Positions 45,198-53,420 of a DNA stretch of 64,000 nt are shown here, piece by piece (within the stretch, counting starts at the first letter, position 1; each line of letters starts with the position of its first letter). The notes under the pieces are model-generated. The model was not told the origin of the DNA and searched no databases. It was given only the letters and a program-made list of their open reading frames with translations. The stretch covers positions 3,410,001 to 3,474,000 of the forward strand of contig NZ_CP138200.1 of NCBI RefSeq assembly GCF_050859025.1, read 5' to 3'. The position numbers and the translations under genes are program-made. This stretch comes from Wukongibacter sp050859025 (GTDB lineage Bacteria > Bacillota > Clostridia > Peptostreptococcales > Caminicellaceae).

Positions 45198-46376
45198 TTA
45201 AGAAGACGGATTTAATCTCCTACTGTATATCATTATTAGATATGATAGAATAAATACCACAGCAGCTACAACAAATGTTACCTTAGGATATATGTCCAAT
45301 AAAGCTCCAGCAAATAAAGACCCTCCTACCATTCCCACAGAGTTAGCCGAACTTTGCAGACCCATGATTTTACCATGCTCATTCTTACTCAAATTGGATA
45401 CCATTGTTTGTATTAAGGGCTTAAACATAGATATAACAAATATAAAAATAAAAAATATTGTTATTGCGATTGGTGAAAGCAAGTTCTTCATCATTGAAAG
45501 AATTATAAGCGTTATACCTGTAGCTAATAAAACGTATTTAAGTGCTTTTTTCTCTCCATATTTACTCGATACCCGAGGAGTCAAGTAGACATTTGCTATC
45601 ATACCCACAATTCCTGTAATAGCCATATAGTATCCTATTTGCAGTGGATTTAGGTTCAAATATTTCTTTAAAAAATAATTTATTCCTGTTGTATAGGCTG
45701 TCTGTGAGAATGATGTCAACAGCACCAACATAAGTAACGTTCCTAATGCTGTAGGCATGTACTTTCTAAAGTCATCCTTAATTTCGAAAATAAAGTGTGT
45801 AGATTTCTTTTCTTTACTGTCAAACTTCACATCGCTTTCCGGTAGAAAAAAGTAAATTATTATAGCATGCATAATAAGTCCTATGGATTGAAAAATAAAA
45901 GCATTATGATAATCACTTGCACCAATATAACCTCCAACTAGATATCCTAAGGAAGCACCAAAACCCGATAAAGCAGTATAATAGGCAATGGCCTTACTTC
46001 GATTATTTCTATTAGTTTCATCTACTATATAGGCTATAGCATTAGTAAATACTGATGAAGCAAATCCTCCCCCAATAATTCTAAATATTATTATTATTAT
46101 TGGTGATGTAGAAAATCCAAATCCTATTTGGGCAAGACCATAACCTATCATGGGGAAATATAAAAATCGTTTTCGAGTCCTATATTTATCCGATAGGCTC
46201 CCCCAAATTGGTGACATAGTGAAGCTTGCTATAGACATTGCTGCAAACATTACCCCGTACATAAAAGAAGACATATTAAGACTTACCACTAGTTCTGGAG
46301 TAACGGGATGGGCCATATTTGATAAAACAGTCATAAAGAACATTGACACTATTAAGTAGTATATCTTCTTACTCAA
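45198..46376 (-). CDS. MFS transporter
   Basis: A ~392-aa major facilitator with twelve hydrophobic segments. The signature loop between helices 2 and 3 is GSLSDKYRTRKRFLYF (GxLxDrxxrr). There is a long central cytoplasmic loop (SDVKFDSKEKKSTHFIFEIK), and its mirror in the second half is RVSSKYGEKKALKY. The overall pattern resembles drug or small-molecule exporters; the substrate is unknown. The start is ambiguous: the TTG at 46376 has GAGG seven bases upstream, while a GTG at 46385 and a TTG at 46382 overlap that site. It is monocistronic. Confidence 0.9.
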   Translation of the reverse strand: MSKKIYYLIVSMFFMTVLSNMAHPVTPELVVSLNMSSFMYGVMFAAMSIASFTMSPIWGSLSDKYRTRKRFLYFPMIGYGLAQIGFGFSTSPIIIIIFRIIGGGFASSVFTNAIAYIVDETNRNNRSKAIAYYTALSGFGASLGYLVGGYIGASDYHNAFIFQSIGLIMHAIIIYFFLPESDVKFDSKEKKSTHFIFEIKDDFRKYMPTALGTLLMLVLLTSFSQTAYTTGINYFLKKYLNLNPLQIGYYMAITGIVGMIANVYLTPRVSSKYGEKKALKYVLLATGITLIILSMMKNLLSPIAITIFFIFIFVISMFKPLIQTMVSNLSKNEHGKIMGLQSSANSVGMVGGSLFAGALLDIYPKVTFVVAAVVFILSYLIMIYSRRLNPSS

Positions 46377-46452
46377 AACCAACACCTCATAAGTCTAAAT
46401 TTTAATTATTGCCAAAGACACTACTCATATCTTCTACTTCATCATTTGTACC

Positions 46453-46560
46453 CTTTGTGGAATCTTAAAAAGAACTATTAATTTGTACATATCAAAACCT
46501 CTTATACATATCAACAATCTTGATATGTATAAACTGATTTATGTTATACAAACTATATAT
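46453..46560. repeat. Divergent palindromic repeat, copy 4
   Basis: It keeps the overall plan (ATTAATTTGTACATATCAAAAC on one side, GATATGTATAAACTGATTTATG on the other, then a TATATAT end) but differs in the arms and centre from the other copies. A matching half-copy sits next to copy 2 at 12335. The rest of 46386-46800 holds nothing else I can identify. Confidence 0.6.
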
Positions 46561-46810
46561 ATCTGTTACATTATATCCCTTTACATCTATAACATCAATA
46601 GATTTACCTAATATTTCATATACTCATAAATTGACCTGCTAAGCTAGTTACTTTGGAATAAGATATTATTATTTCCTTTTTGTTCATGCAATACATCTAT
46701 CTATTAATTGAAATTTTGCATTTCTATTTTACTAGCTAGGCGAATTAAAATCTACTTCAATATAGAAAGTTACTAGCCATTACCCCAAATAGAATTGACA
46801 GATAAACAAT

Positions 46811-46843
46811 AAAAGTATAACATATAAAAGGTTATACTTTTTT
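46811..46843 (+). terminator. Hairpin upstream of prfC
   Basis: AAAAGTATAAC pairs with GTTATACTTTT and is followed by TTAATAG on the plus strand, 105 bp before prfC. It insulates prfC or acts in its leader. No plus-strand gene reads into it. Confidence 0.55.
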
Positions 46844-46948
46844 AATAGCTTTTTTCAAAAAAAGTTTGCCCAAAACCTGGGACTTCGACGTCCTAGAGTT
46901 CTTATTGGATAATTATTAATAATAATTTTAGATAAAGGAAGATTAAAA

Positions 46949-48547
46949 ATGTCGAAAGAAAATTTTAGCTTTATTGAAGAGGTTAGAAGAAGAAGAACTT
47001 TTGCAATCATTTCCCATCCCGATGCCGGTAAAACCACCTTAACAGAAAAATTTCTTTTATACGGTGGTGCTATACGTGAGGCTGGTTCAGTAAAATCCAG
47101 AAGATCAAATAAGCATGCTGTATCGGACTGGATGGAAATCGAAAAAAAGAGAGGAATCTCTGTAACCTCAAGTGTACTTCAATTTAATTATAATAATTTT
47201 TGTATCAACATCCTCGATACACCGGGTCACCAGGATTTCAGTGAAGACACCTATAGAACTTTAATGGCAGCTGACAGCGCTGTTATGGTCATTGACTGTG
47301 CAAAGGGTGTTGAGCCTCAAACAAAAAAACTGTTTCATGTCTGTAAAATGAGAGGTATTCCTATATTTACTTTTATTAATAAGATGGACCGTGCAGGTAA
47401 GGACCCATTTGATTTAATGGATGATATAGAGAATGTATTGGGTATTCGTTCTTATCCAATGAACTGGCCAATTGGTACCGATGGTAATTTCAAAGGAGTT
47501 TTTAACCGTCAAAAGAAACAAATTGAACTTTTTGATGGAGGTAACCACGGACAATCAGTTGCTAAAACCATAACTGGAGATATTACCGATGAAAAGTTTA
47601 CTGAGTTATTAGGTGAAGACCTCCATGAAGAGATACAAGGCCAAATTGAACTACTAGATATCGCAGGTGATAACTTTGAGTTAGATCAAATATTAAATGG
47701 AGAATTGACACCTGTATTCTTTGGAAGTGCTCTTACTAACTTTGGAGTAGAACCATTTTTAGAATCGTTCTTAGAAATAACCATGCCTCCAAAGCCTCGT
47801 AAAAGTAATTTGGGTGATATTGATCCAGAATCAGATAATTTTTCAGGTTTTATATTCAAAATACAAGCCAATATGGACCCATCCCATAGAGATAGAATAG
47901 CCTTTTTAAGAATTTGCTCTGGTAAATTTGAAAAAGGAATGATGGTAAATCATGTACAGAAAAATAAAAAAGTAAGATTAGCTCAACCCCAACAATTTTT
48001 AGCTCAGGATCGTGTCATAGTAGATTCAGCTTATCCCGGTGACATTATTGGAATCCATGACCCAGGTATCTTTAAAATCGGTGATACCCTATGCCAAGAT
48101 CAATCAAAGCTGCAATACGAAGGTATACCTCAGTTCGCTCCTGAACACTTCGCTAAGATAACTACAAAGAACTCCCTTAAACGAAAGCAATTTTTAAAGG
48201 GCATAAATCAATTATCTGAAGAAGGTGCAATCCAGGTGTATAAACGACCTAACATAGGGATGGAAGAATTAATAATTGGTGTAGTTGGTGCCCTTCAATT
48301 TGAAGTATTAGAATATCGTTTAAAAAATGAGTATGGTGTCGATATTATTATTGAAAAACTACCATTCCGTTATATTCGATGGGTTGATATGGATAATTTC
48401 GATCCAAATACTTTCTCTCTTACAATGGATACTATGATTGTTGAAAATGAGAATAAAGATCCTGTACTGCTTTTCCAAAACGAATGGTCAATTAGACATG
48501 TAGCAGAGAGAAATAAAGACGCGGTATTGAAGGAAGTATCTTTATAA
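46949..48547 (+). CDS. prfC: Peptide chain release factor 3
   Basis: RF3 is the GTPase that removes RF1/RF2 from the ribosome after termination. The 532-aa protein has G1 SHPDAGKTT (residues ~19-27), the switch region RGISVTSSV, G3 DTPGHQDFSEDTYRT, and G4 NKMDRAGKDP, all typical of RF3 rather than EF-G. The length matches (~525-530). The ATG at 46949 follows AAAGGAAGATTAAAA. It lies inside the segment bounded by the sigK cores, so it would be lost from a mother cell in which that segment is excised. Confidence 0.97.
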   Translation: MSKENFSFIEEVRRRRTFAIISHPDAGKTTLTEKFLLYGGAIREAGSVKSRRSNKHAVSDWMEIEKKRGISVTSSVLQFNYNNFCINILDTPGHQDFSEDTYRTLMAADSAVMVIDCAKGVEPQTKKLFHVCKMRGIPIFTFINKMDRAGKDPFDLMDDIENVLGIRSYPMNWPIGTDGNFKGVFNRQKKQIELFDGGNHGQSVAKTITGDITDEKFTELLGEDLHEEIQGQIELLDIAGDNFELDQILNGELTPVFFGSALTNFGVEPFLESFLEITMPPKPRKSNLGDIDPESDNFSGFIFKIQANMDPSHRDRIAFLRICSGKFEKGMMVNHVQKNKKVRLAQPQQFLAQDRVIVDSAYPGDIIGIHDPGIFKIGDTLCQDQSKLQYEGIPQFAPEHFAKITTKNSLKRKQFLKGINQLSEEGAIQVYKRPNIGMEELIIGVVGALQFEVLEYRLKNEYGVDIIIEKLPFRYIRWVDMDNFDPNTFSLTMDTMIVENENKDPVLLFQNEWSIRHVAERNKDAVLKEVSL

Positions 48548-48651
48548 AAGTTTAGAAGTAATTTCAAAGAAGTCTTTTATAATAAGCTCTGAATTTAATT
48601 TTTTAAACTTCGTAAAGATTCATAATTTCCAATGTATTATTAGAAAGCTTG

Positions 48652-48758
48652 ACGTATAGGTATTTAAGTAAAGACTTTAATTTATACATGCCCAAAACTC
48701 TCAAGAACGCTGAGTATTTGTACATGTATAAATTAAGTTTTACTATGTAAACCCTATG
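48652..48758. repeat. Intergenic palindromic repeat, copy 5
   Basis: Same orientation as copies 1 and 2, somewhat more diverged (TATTTAAGTAAAGACTTTAA at the left, TACTATGTAAACCC at the right). It lies 105 bp after prfC and may end its transcript. The remaining gap up to 49080 shows nothing else. Confidence 0.82.
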
Positions 48759-49102
48759 CACATTATTTTGATAAAGATTAATGTGTTTAGTCAAGCTTTT
48801 TCTGTTCTTCACTCTTTGGTTATTATAAATTACCATCTAAAAAATAATAATATACGATTATTGAATTGTTATAAACAGGACATCCTAGCTGCAAATTAAA
48901 TTCTAAAATCCAATTTAAAAAGAACCTACAATAGATAGTGCCATATATTACTCATCTCCCATTATATGTTAAGTTAAAATAACTTAGAAAAATCAATATA
49001 TAATTAATTTCCAATTATCTTAATAATTACTTAAAAGTGCTAGAAATACAACATCAAATTTGAAAATGATGTTATAATAGTTCGCAAAGGGAGGAGATAT
49101 AT

Positions 49103-49366
49103 ATGAAGCCTTTCGGAGTTAGGAAAATTGAATTATCTGGTCGCTTTCCAATACCTAAGGAGGTAAGAGAAGAAATATCTATAAAGTCTGATGACCCTGT
49201 AGAATTTTTCACCGATGACGGATGTATAGGGATCATGAAATATAAAGAACGTTGTTGTATATGTGAAGCTAATAATGATGTAAAGCCTTTTAAAAACAAT
49301 TTCATATGTCAAAACTGCAAAGATGAAATTATAATCATGGCAAATCGGAAAAAGGAAGCCTGCTAA
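49103..49366 (+). CDS. AbrB-like regulator with C-terminal zinc finger
   Basis: An 87-aa protein. The N-terminal ~50 residues have the AbrB/SpoVT swapped-hairpin pattern (VRKIELSGRFPIPKEVREEI, then DDPVEFFTDDGCIGIMKY). The C-terminal part has CCICEAN and FICQNCKDEI, two Cys pairs fit for a zinc knuckle. It probably binds DNA as a dimer and regulates transition-state genes, but the targets are unknown. GGGAGGAGATATAT precedes the ATG at 49103. An intrinsic terminator overlaps the stop. Confidence 0.9.
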   Translation: MKPFGVRKIELSGRFPIPKEVREEISIKSDDPVEFFTDDGCIGIMKYKERCCICEANNDVKPFKNNFICQNCKDEIIIMANRKKEAC

Positions 49367-49383
49367 TGGCTTCCTTTTTTTTT
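49354..49383 (+). terminator. Terminator overlapping the AbrB-like gene stop
   Basis: GGAAGCC-TGCTAAT-GGCTTCC followed by nine T's. The stem includes the final codons of the gene. Confidence 0.9.
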
Positions 49384-49394
49384 ACAAATATATA

Positions 49395-49856
49395 TTAATT
49401 TATATTTCTTTTTGTATATAATCCTTCACTTGGATGAAATTCATAATAGTAATTATCATCGGTATTTATATCTATTATATAGTAGTATTCTAATATGTAA
49501 TTCTTTTCAGATAGCTTCTCAATCCCATAAGTTTCCTTCTTATCCTTTGTAATTATTTTTACTGCTTCCTCATAAGTATAATTAGGTTTAAAGAAAAACC
49601 ATAATCCTATAATAACTATAAATACTATAGACTGAACAAAACAAAATATCTTAAATTCCTTGTTTCTAATAAATTCTCTAGATTTAACTATTGAAATTAT
49701 ATTCAGAACTATCATAATAAAAAACTTATTTGTATCTATCATGTCATTATACAATGTCACATCTTGATATCGAATTATAACTAATAAAAAGATTTCTGAA
49801 AAAATGAAAAATAGCATCATATAATTTGCGATTTTCTCTTTAGTAATCCCCTCCAA
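49395..49856 (-). CDS. Hypothetical membrane protein
   Basis: A 153-aa protein with three or four hydrophobic segments (MMLFFIFSEIFLLVIIRY, FFIMIVLNIISIV, IFCFVQSIVFIVIIGLWFFF). A C-terminal soluble part follows (~55 residues, with YTYEEAVKIITKDKKETYGI and a Tyr/Asp-rich strand region), resembling a small PepSY- or YxeA-like extracytoplasmic domain. I do not recognise the family. Start: ATG at 49856 after GAGAGATTGT. Convergent with the AbrB-like gene. Confidence 0.65.
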   Translation of the reverse strand: MEGITKEKIANYMMLFFIFSEIFLLVIIRYQDVTLYNDMIDTNKFFIMIVLNIISIVKSREFIRNKEFKIFCFVQSIVFIVIIGLWFFFKPNYTYEEAVKIITKDKKETYGIEKLSEKNYILEYYYIIDINTDDNYYYEFHPSEGLYTKRNIN

Positions 49857-50232
49857 TACAATCTCTCCTCTCCCTCATAACCATTCTAATGGCTATTATA
49901 CCATTCTATGCTAATAATAGGTAGGTTTACTTCTATAGCTAATAAAATACAACTTAAATTGCTTAAGAGGTGTTAATATCCTTTCTCCGAGAAACCAACT
50001 GCTAGAGTTAAGTCAAGATATTACCCTTTTCAAAATCTTTTTTTCTCAATTTTCTGAGTAAGGTTATCTCATGTTTTTGACTTTCCAAAATAAATATATA
50101 TAAATAACCAACTTTAATATAAAAAATATTCATTGAAAAAATGTTAAGGCTTTCATTGTTTTCTTTGAAATATATTTAAGGTATTAGTGTTGTTCATCTA
50201 TAATAAGCTTTAAATTTGGGGAAGGTGAGTAT

Positions 50233-51765
50233 ATGGATAGAGTTTGTATTTATCTAAGAAAATCTAGGGCTGATGAAGAAGCTGAAAAATATAATAAAGG
50301 CGAAACCCTTTCAAAGCATAAAAAAATATTACTCAAGGTTGCAAAGGACATGGGCTTAAATATAATAAAAATCCGTCAAGAAATAGTTTCTGGGGAAAGC
50401 CTAGTACATAGGCCTGAGATGCTTGAACTCTTAAAGGAAGTTGAAAATGGTCTCTATGAATCTGTCCTTTGTATGGATTTAGACCGTCTTGGCAGAGGTA
50501 ATATGCAAGAACAAGGACTTATACTTGAAACCTTTAAAAAATCCAATACTAAAATAATAACGCCCCGCAAGATATATAACCTTAGGGATGAGTTTGATGA
50601 AGAGTATTCAGAGTTTGAAGCATTTATGGCTCGTAAAGAATTAAAAATTATTAATCGTAGACTTCAGCGTGGTAGGATTCGTTCCATTGAAGATGGGAAT
50701 TACATAGCCACTCTCCCCCCCTATGGCTATGAAATACACTATGATGGTAAAATTAGAACTCTCAAGCCCCATCCACAACAAGCCGAAATTGTAAAACTGA
50801 TTTTCCAATTATATACTAGAGAAAATTTAGGCTGTAAGAAAATCGCAAATAAGCTTAATCAATTAGGTTACAAATCCTATACAAACAAAGAATGGTCTAA
50901 TGCTTCCGTTAACAATATAATAAAAAACGAAGTATATACTGGAAAGGTTCAATGGAAAAAAAATAAAATTACAAAATCCAATAAACCAAATCAAAACAAG
51001 GAAGTTAAAATACGTCCAAAAGATGAATGGATTACCGCATATGGCAAACATGAGGCTATTATCTCTGATGAATTGTATAAATCTGCCCAAAGAATTCTAA
51101 AAAATCGCTCCCATGTACCTCACAACACCAAGATAACCAATCCATTAGCTGGTATTATTAAATGTAAACTGTGTGGTGCTTCAATGGTCTATAGACCCTA
51201 TGGAAAAAGAGACCCTCATATTGTATGCTACAATAACTGTGGCAATAAGAGTTCAAAATTTATATATATCGAAGAAAGACTTTTAAAAGGCTTGCAGAAA
51301 TGGCTCATAAACTATAAAGCAAAGTGGGATGAACTTCCGCCTCCTAAAAGACCTAATATGGATGCCTTAGTCGATATACAAAAAAATGCCTTAAAGCATC
51401 TTAAAGCTGAGTTAGCCCAGCTTGAAAAACAGAGAGATAATCTTCACGATTTCTTAGAGCGTGGAGTTTATGATGTAGATACTTTTATAAATAGATATTC
51501 CACTATTAATAATAGGATTGAGAAAGTTCAATTAAATATCAACAAAACAAGAAGAGATTTAGAATCTACAAGAGATAATATTGACAATCAAAGAGAGATG
51601 GTTCCTATGGTCGAAAATGTCTTAGATTTATATGCCAGCTCAATAGATCCCGAGAAAAAAAACAAATTATTAAAAACTATTTTAAATCATGCTGAGTATA
51701 GAAAAATGAAGCATCAAAGAAATGACCAATTTATACTTACCCTATATCCTAAATTACCTAAATGA
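50233..51765 (+). CDS. Large serine recombinase next to the sigK junction
   Basis: A 510-aa large serine recombinase. The catalytic domain starts VCIYLRKSRAD (serine in RKS), with CMDLDRLGRGNMQEQG, then the recombinase domain (ATLPPYGYEIHY), a zinc ribbon (IIKCKLCGASMVYRPYG, IVCYNNC) and a coiled coil. The ATG at 50233 follows GGGGAAGGTGAGTAT. It ends 85 bp from the right sigK core and is transcribed towards the sigK fragment, the arrangement of spoIVCA beside spoIVCB in B. subtilis. Its sequence is of the clostridial phage/skin type rather than close to SpoIVCA. The likely job is excision of the 11.5-kb segment during sporulation. Confidence 0.92.
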   Translation: MDRVCIYLRKSRADEEAEKYNKGETLSKHKKILLKVAKDMGLNIIKIRQEIVSGESLVHRPEMLELLKEVENGLYESVLCMDLDRLGRGNMQEQGLILETFKKSNTKIITPRKIYNLRDEFDEEYSEFEAFMARKELKIINRRLQRGRIRSIEDGNYIATLPPYGYEIHYDGKIRTLKPHPQQAEIVKLIFQLYTRENLGCKKIANKLNQLGYKSYTNKEWSNASVNNIIKNEVYTGKVQWKKNKITKSNKPNQNKEVKIRPKDEWITAYGKHEAIISDELYKSAQRILKNRSHVPHNTKITNPLAGIIKCKLCGASMVYRPYGKRDPHIVCYNNCGNKSSKFIYIEERLLKGLQKWLINYKAKWDELPPPKRPNMDALVDIQKNALKHLKAELAQLEKQRDNLHDFLERGVYDVDTFINRYSTINNRIEKVQLNINKTRRDLESTRDNIDNQREMVPMVENVLDLYASSIDPEKKNKLLKTILNHAEYRKMKHQRNDQFILTLYPKLPK

Positions 51766-51850
51766 CTATATCTCCCTCAACATCCCTCAATGAATAATTG
51801 GCTATAACTTATATTAGGCTCTCATATGTCGATAAACTATAAAGGGAGAC

Positions 51851-51855
51851 TCATT
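51851..51855. other. Right recombination core (AATGA on minus strand)
   Basis: TCATT followed by CCC on the plus strand. It lies 11537 bp from the left core at 40314. Fusion at this core gives an in-frame join of the two sigK pieces. Confidence 0.7.
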
Positions 51856-51954
51856 CCCTTCTTTATCGATTCCTATAGGTTCTTGTATAGAAACTTCATT
51901 TTTCGTTTTTTTGCCTGCTCTTATGGTCATCAAAATTTCATTTTCTATGTTTAC
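51851..51954 (-). pseudogene. sigK: sigK middle fragment (end of region 2 to the split point)
   Basis: It encodes IENEILMTIRAGKKTKNEVS and then IQEPIGIDKEGNE up to the core GGGAATGA, matching sigma-K from the end of region 2 to the skin insertion point. Beyond the core the frame reads into foreign residues (SPFIVYRHMRA, stop). On its 5' side the sigma sequence stops at ATAGAAAATGAA; the expected region-2 sequence is replaced by an unrelated broken gene, and the frame closes at TAG. It is therefore not a complete N-terminal half. The missing ~90 codons lie elsewhere or are lost. Confidence 0.85.
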
Positions 51955-52230
51955 AAAAGACTACTTCAGTTTCAACCTCTTCTTTAATTTTTGATTCTTC
52001 ATCAAGCTCCTTAAGGCTTAAAACATACTCAGATAAATTATCTTTTTGATTATCAGTAATCATTTCAATATATTCATGTCTTACAATATGATTTTGAAGT
52101 GTAGCAAATACATCTTTGATTGGTCCCCCTTTAAAAATTTTAGTAGTTACTAGATTTGATATTTTTTCCTAAATTCCCGCATAAATCGTTTTGCAAATTT
52201 CAACAAAACAAAATAACCAGGATCCCCCCG
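51938..52230 (-). pseudogene. Broken gene of unknown type upstream of the sigK fragment
   Basis: Two frames together read FAKRFMREFRKK, then (after a shift) ISNLVTTKIFKGGPIKDVFA, IVRHEYIEMITDNQKDNLSE and YVLSLKELDEESKIKEEVET. It looks like a helical soluble protein that has lost its start and suffered a frameshift. I do not recognise the family. It occupies the place where sigK region 2 should be. Confidence 0.4.
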
Positions 52231-52260
52231 ACCGATAACATTTGTTTGAGTAAATGTAAG

Positions 52261-52283
52261 AAAAAGAACCCTTCTTGGGTTCA
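52261..52283 (-). terminator. Terminator after the 98-aa gene
   Basis: On the minus strand GAACCC-AAGAA-GGGTTC is followed by TTTTTCTT, at the gene's stop. Confidence 0.75.
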
Positions 52284-52577
52284 CCTCTCTTTATAGCTTT
52301 CAATTGTCTTTTGTATATCTTCACTATGTCTAAATTTACAATGTGGTTTTAAATATTCAAAACCGTAATTTTGTATTAAATATTTTCTAATCTCTTCTGC
52401 CCCTGAATCTATATATTTTCCTTGATAAACTCTCAATCCTTCTTTGCACATTTTTTCAAATTCCTCATTTGTGAATTTTTTTCTATGTGTTACATAGGCC
52501 TCTTCAAAATATGCATCATCTTTATCTTCATAACAAGTCTCTATAAAATACAAGTATGTTTTTAAGTTTAAAAACAT
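52281..52577 (-). CDS. Hypothetical 98-aa protein
   Basis: A soluble protein with two helical parts: LKTYLYFIETCYEDKDDAYF and FTNEEFEKMCKEGLRVYQGK. A C-terminal half follows (GAEEIRKYLIQNYGFEYLK). It is acidic, with no signal or membrane segment and no recognised family. The ATG at 52577 follows TTGGAGGTGAATCAA; a TTG five codons upstream is part of that site. It lies 42 bp after the histidine kinase gene and may be cotranscribed with it. Confidence 0.65.
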   Translation of the reverse strand: MFLNLKTYLYFIETCYEDKDDAYFEEAYVTHRKKFTNEEFEKMCKEGLRVYQGKYIDSGAEEIRKYLIQNYGFEYLKPHCKFRHSEDIQKTIESYKER

Positions 52578-52619
52578 TTGATTCACCTCCAAGCTAGTGT
52601 AATCCTTTTTCTACTACTT

Positions 52620-53249
52620 CTAATTTTTCTTTTTTGAAAGAAAGACTGTAAAAATTGTACCAACTCCTTCGTAGCTTTCTACATTAATCCTCCCTTTATT
52701 ATGTAAAACAATCTTTTTCACAGTACTCAGACCATGACCGTGTCCATTTCCTGACTTTGTAGTATATCCCGACTCAAATATTTTTTCATATAGTTCTGAT
52801 GAAAGGATTGGATGTGAGTTGACTATAGTAAATGCATATTCGTTAGCATATTCACAAATATCTACAGTCAGTAGCCTTTCACTTTCACTACAATTATCTA
52901 ATTCAAATATTGCATTTTCAATCAATTCTCTTACAATAATGCAAAGGTTTTGTGGTTTCATATTTACTTTTTCTAAAGAAGATCGAATATCAATTTCAAA
53001 ATTTATTCCTTTATTCTCTGACTGAGCAAGTTTGTTTTCTAGTAAAATTGCTAATTCTAAATTCTTAATACTAATAAGAGAATATGTCCTACAGTTTGCA
53101 TTAGCTCTTTCTTTAAGGTATTCTAAAGCTTCATCATATTTTTTCAGCTGTATCAGTCCTGCAATTACATTAAGATCATCTTGGTGTCTTAAAAATTGCT
53201 TTTCTATATTTTTATGAAGCTTTTCAATGCAGATATCTTTTTTGCTCAT
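52620..53249 (-). CDS. Orphan Spo0B-like sensor histidine kinase, cytoplasmic
   Basis: A 209-aa protein lacking any membrane or sensor domain. A Spo0B-type alpha-helical hairpin holds the candidate phospho-His H22 in FLRHQDDLNVIAGLIQLKKY. A GHKL ATPase domain follows, with N box RELIENAIFEL, G1 region EKIFESGYTTKSGNGHGHGL and the end FTVFLSKKK. The DcuS/CitA-like helix pair is fused directly to the catalytic domain. No response regulator gene lies nearby, so the partner must be elsewhere. It might divert phosphate in a sporulation or AgrC-like pathway. The ATG at 53249 follows GGGGGAGGACAATAT. Confidence 0.85.
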   Translation of the reverse strand: MSKKDICIEKLHKNIEKQFLRHQDDLNVIAGLIQLKKYDEALEYLKERANANCRTYSLISIKNLELAILLENKLAQSENKGINFEIDIRSSLEKVNMKPQNLCIIVRELIENAIFELDNCSESERLLTVDICEYANEYAFTIVNSHPILSSELYEKIFESGYTTKSGNGHGHGLSTVKKIVLHNKGRINVESYEGVGTIFTVFLSKKKN

Positions 53250-53362
53250 TATATTGTCCTCCCCCTTCTAAAGATTATTATTTCTGCTAACATTCGACAC
53301 ATATCTAAGAAATCCTTTGAGAAAGCAGTTTGTAATATATTACTATTTCATCGTATTTTGTC

Positions 53363-53398
53363 GAAAATAGAAAACGGAGAACTTTGCCAGATTCTCCG
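53363..53398 (-). terminator. Terminator after the tyrosine recombinase
   Basis: On the minus strand CGGAGAA-TCTGGCAAAG-TTCTCCG is followed by TTTTCTATTTTC. Confidence 0.75.
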
Positions 53399-53420
53399 CT
53401 AACCTATCCTTTTATTTTGT

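Noticed and set aside
3427..48758. Palindromic repeats as a CRISPR array
   Set aside because: Copies are kilobases apart, not regularly spaced, with no spacers and no cas genes.
49857..50232. Possible leader or att structure upstream of the recombinase
   Set aside because: Only loose repeats (AATATCC...GATATTACC) are seen; nothing that I can support.
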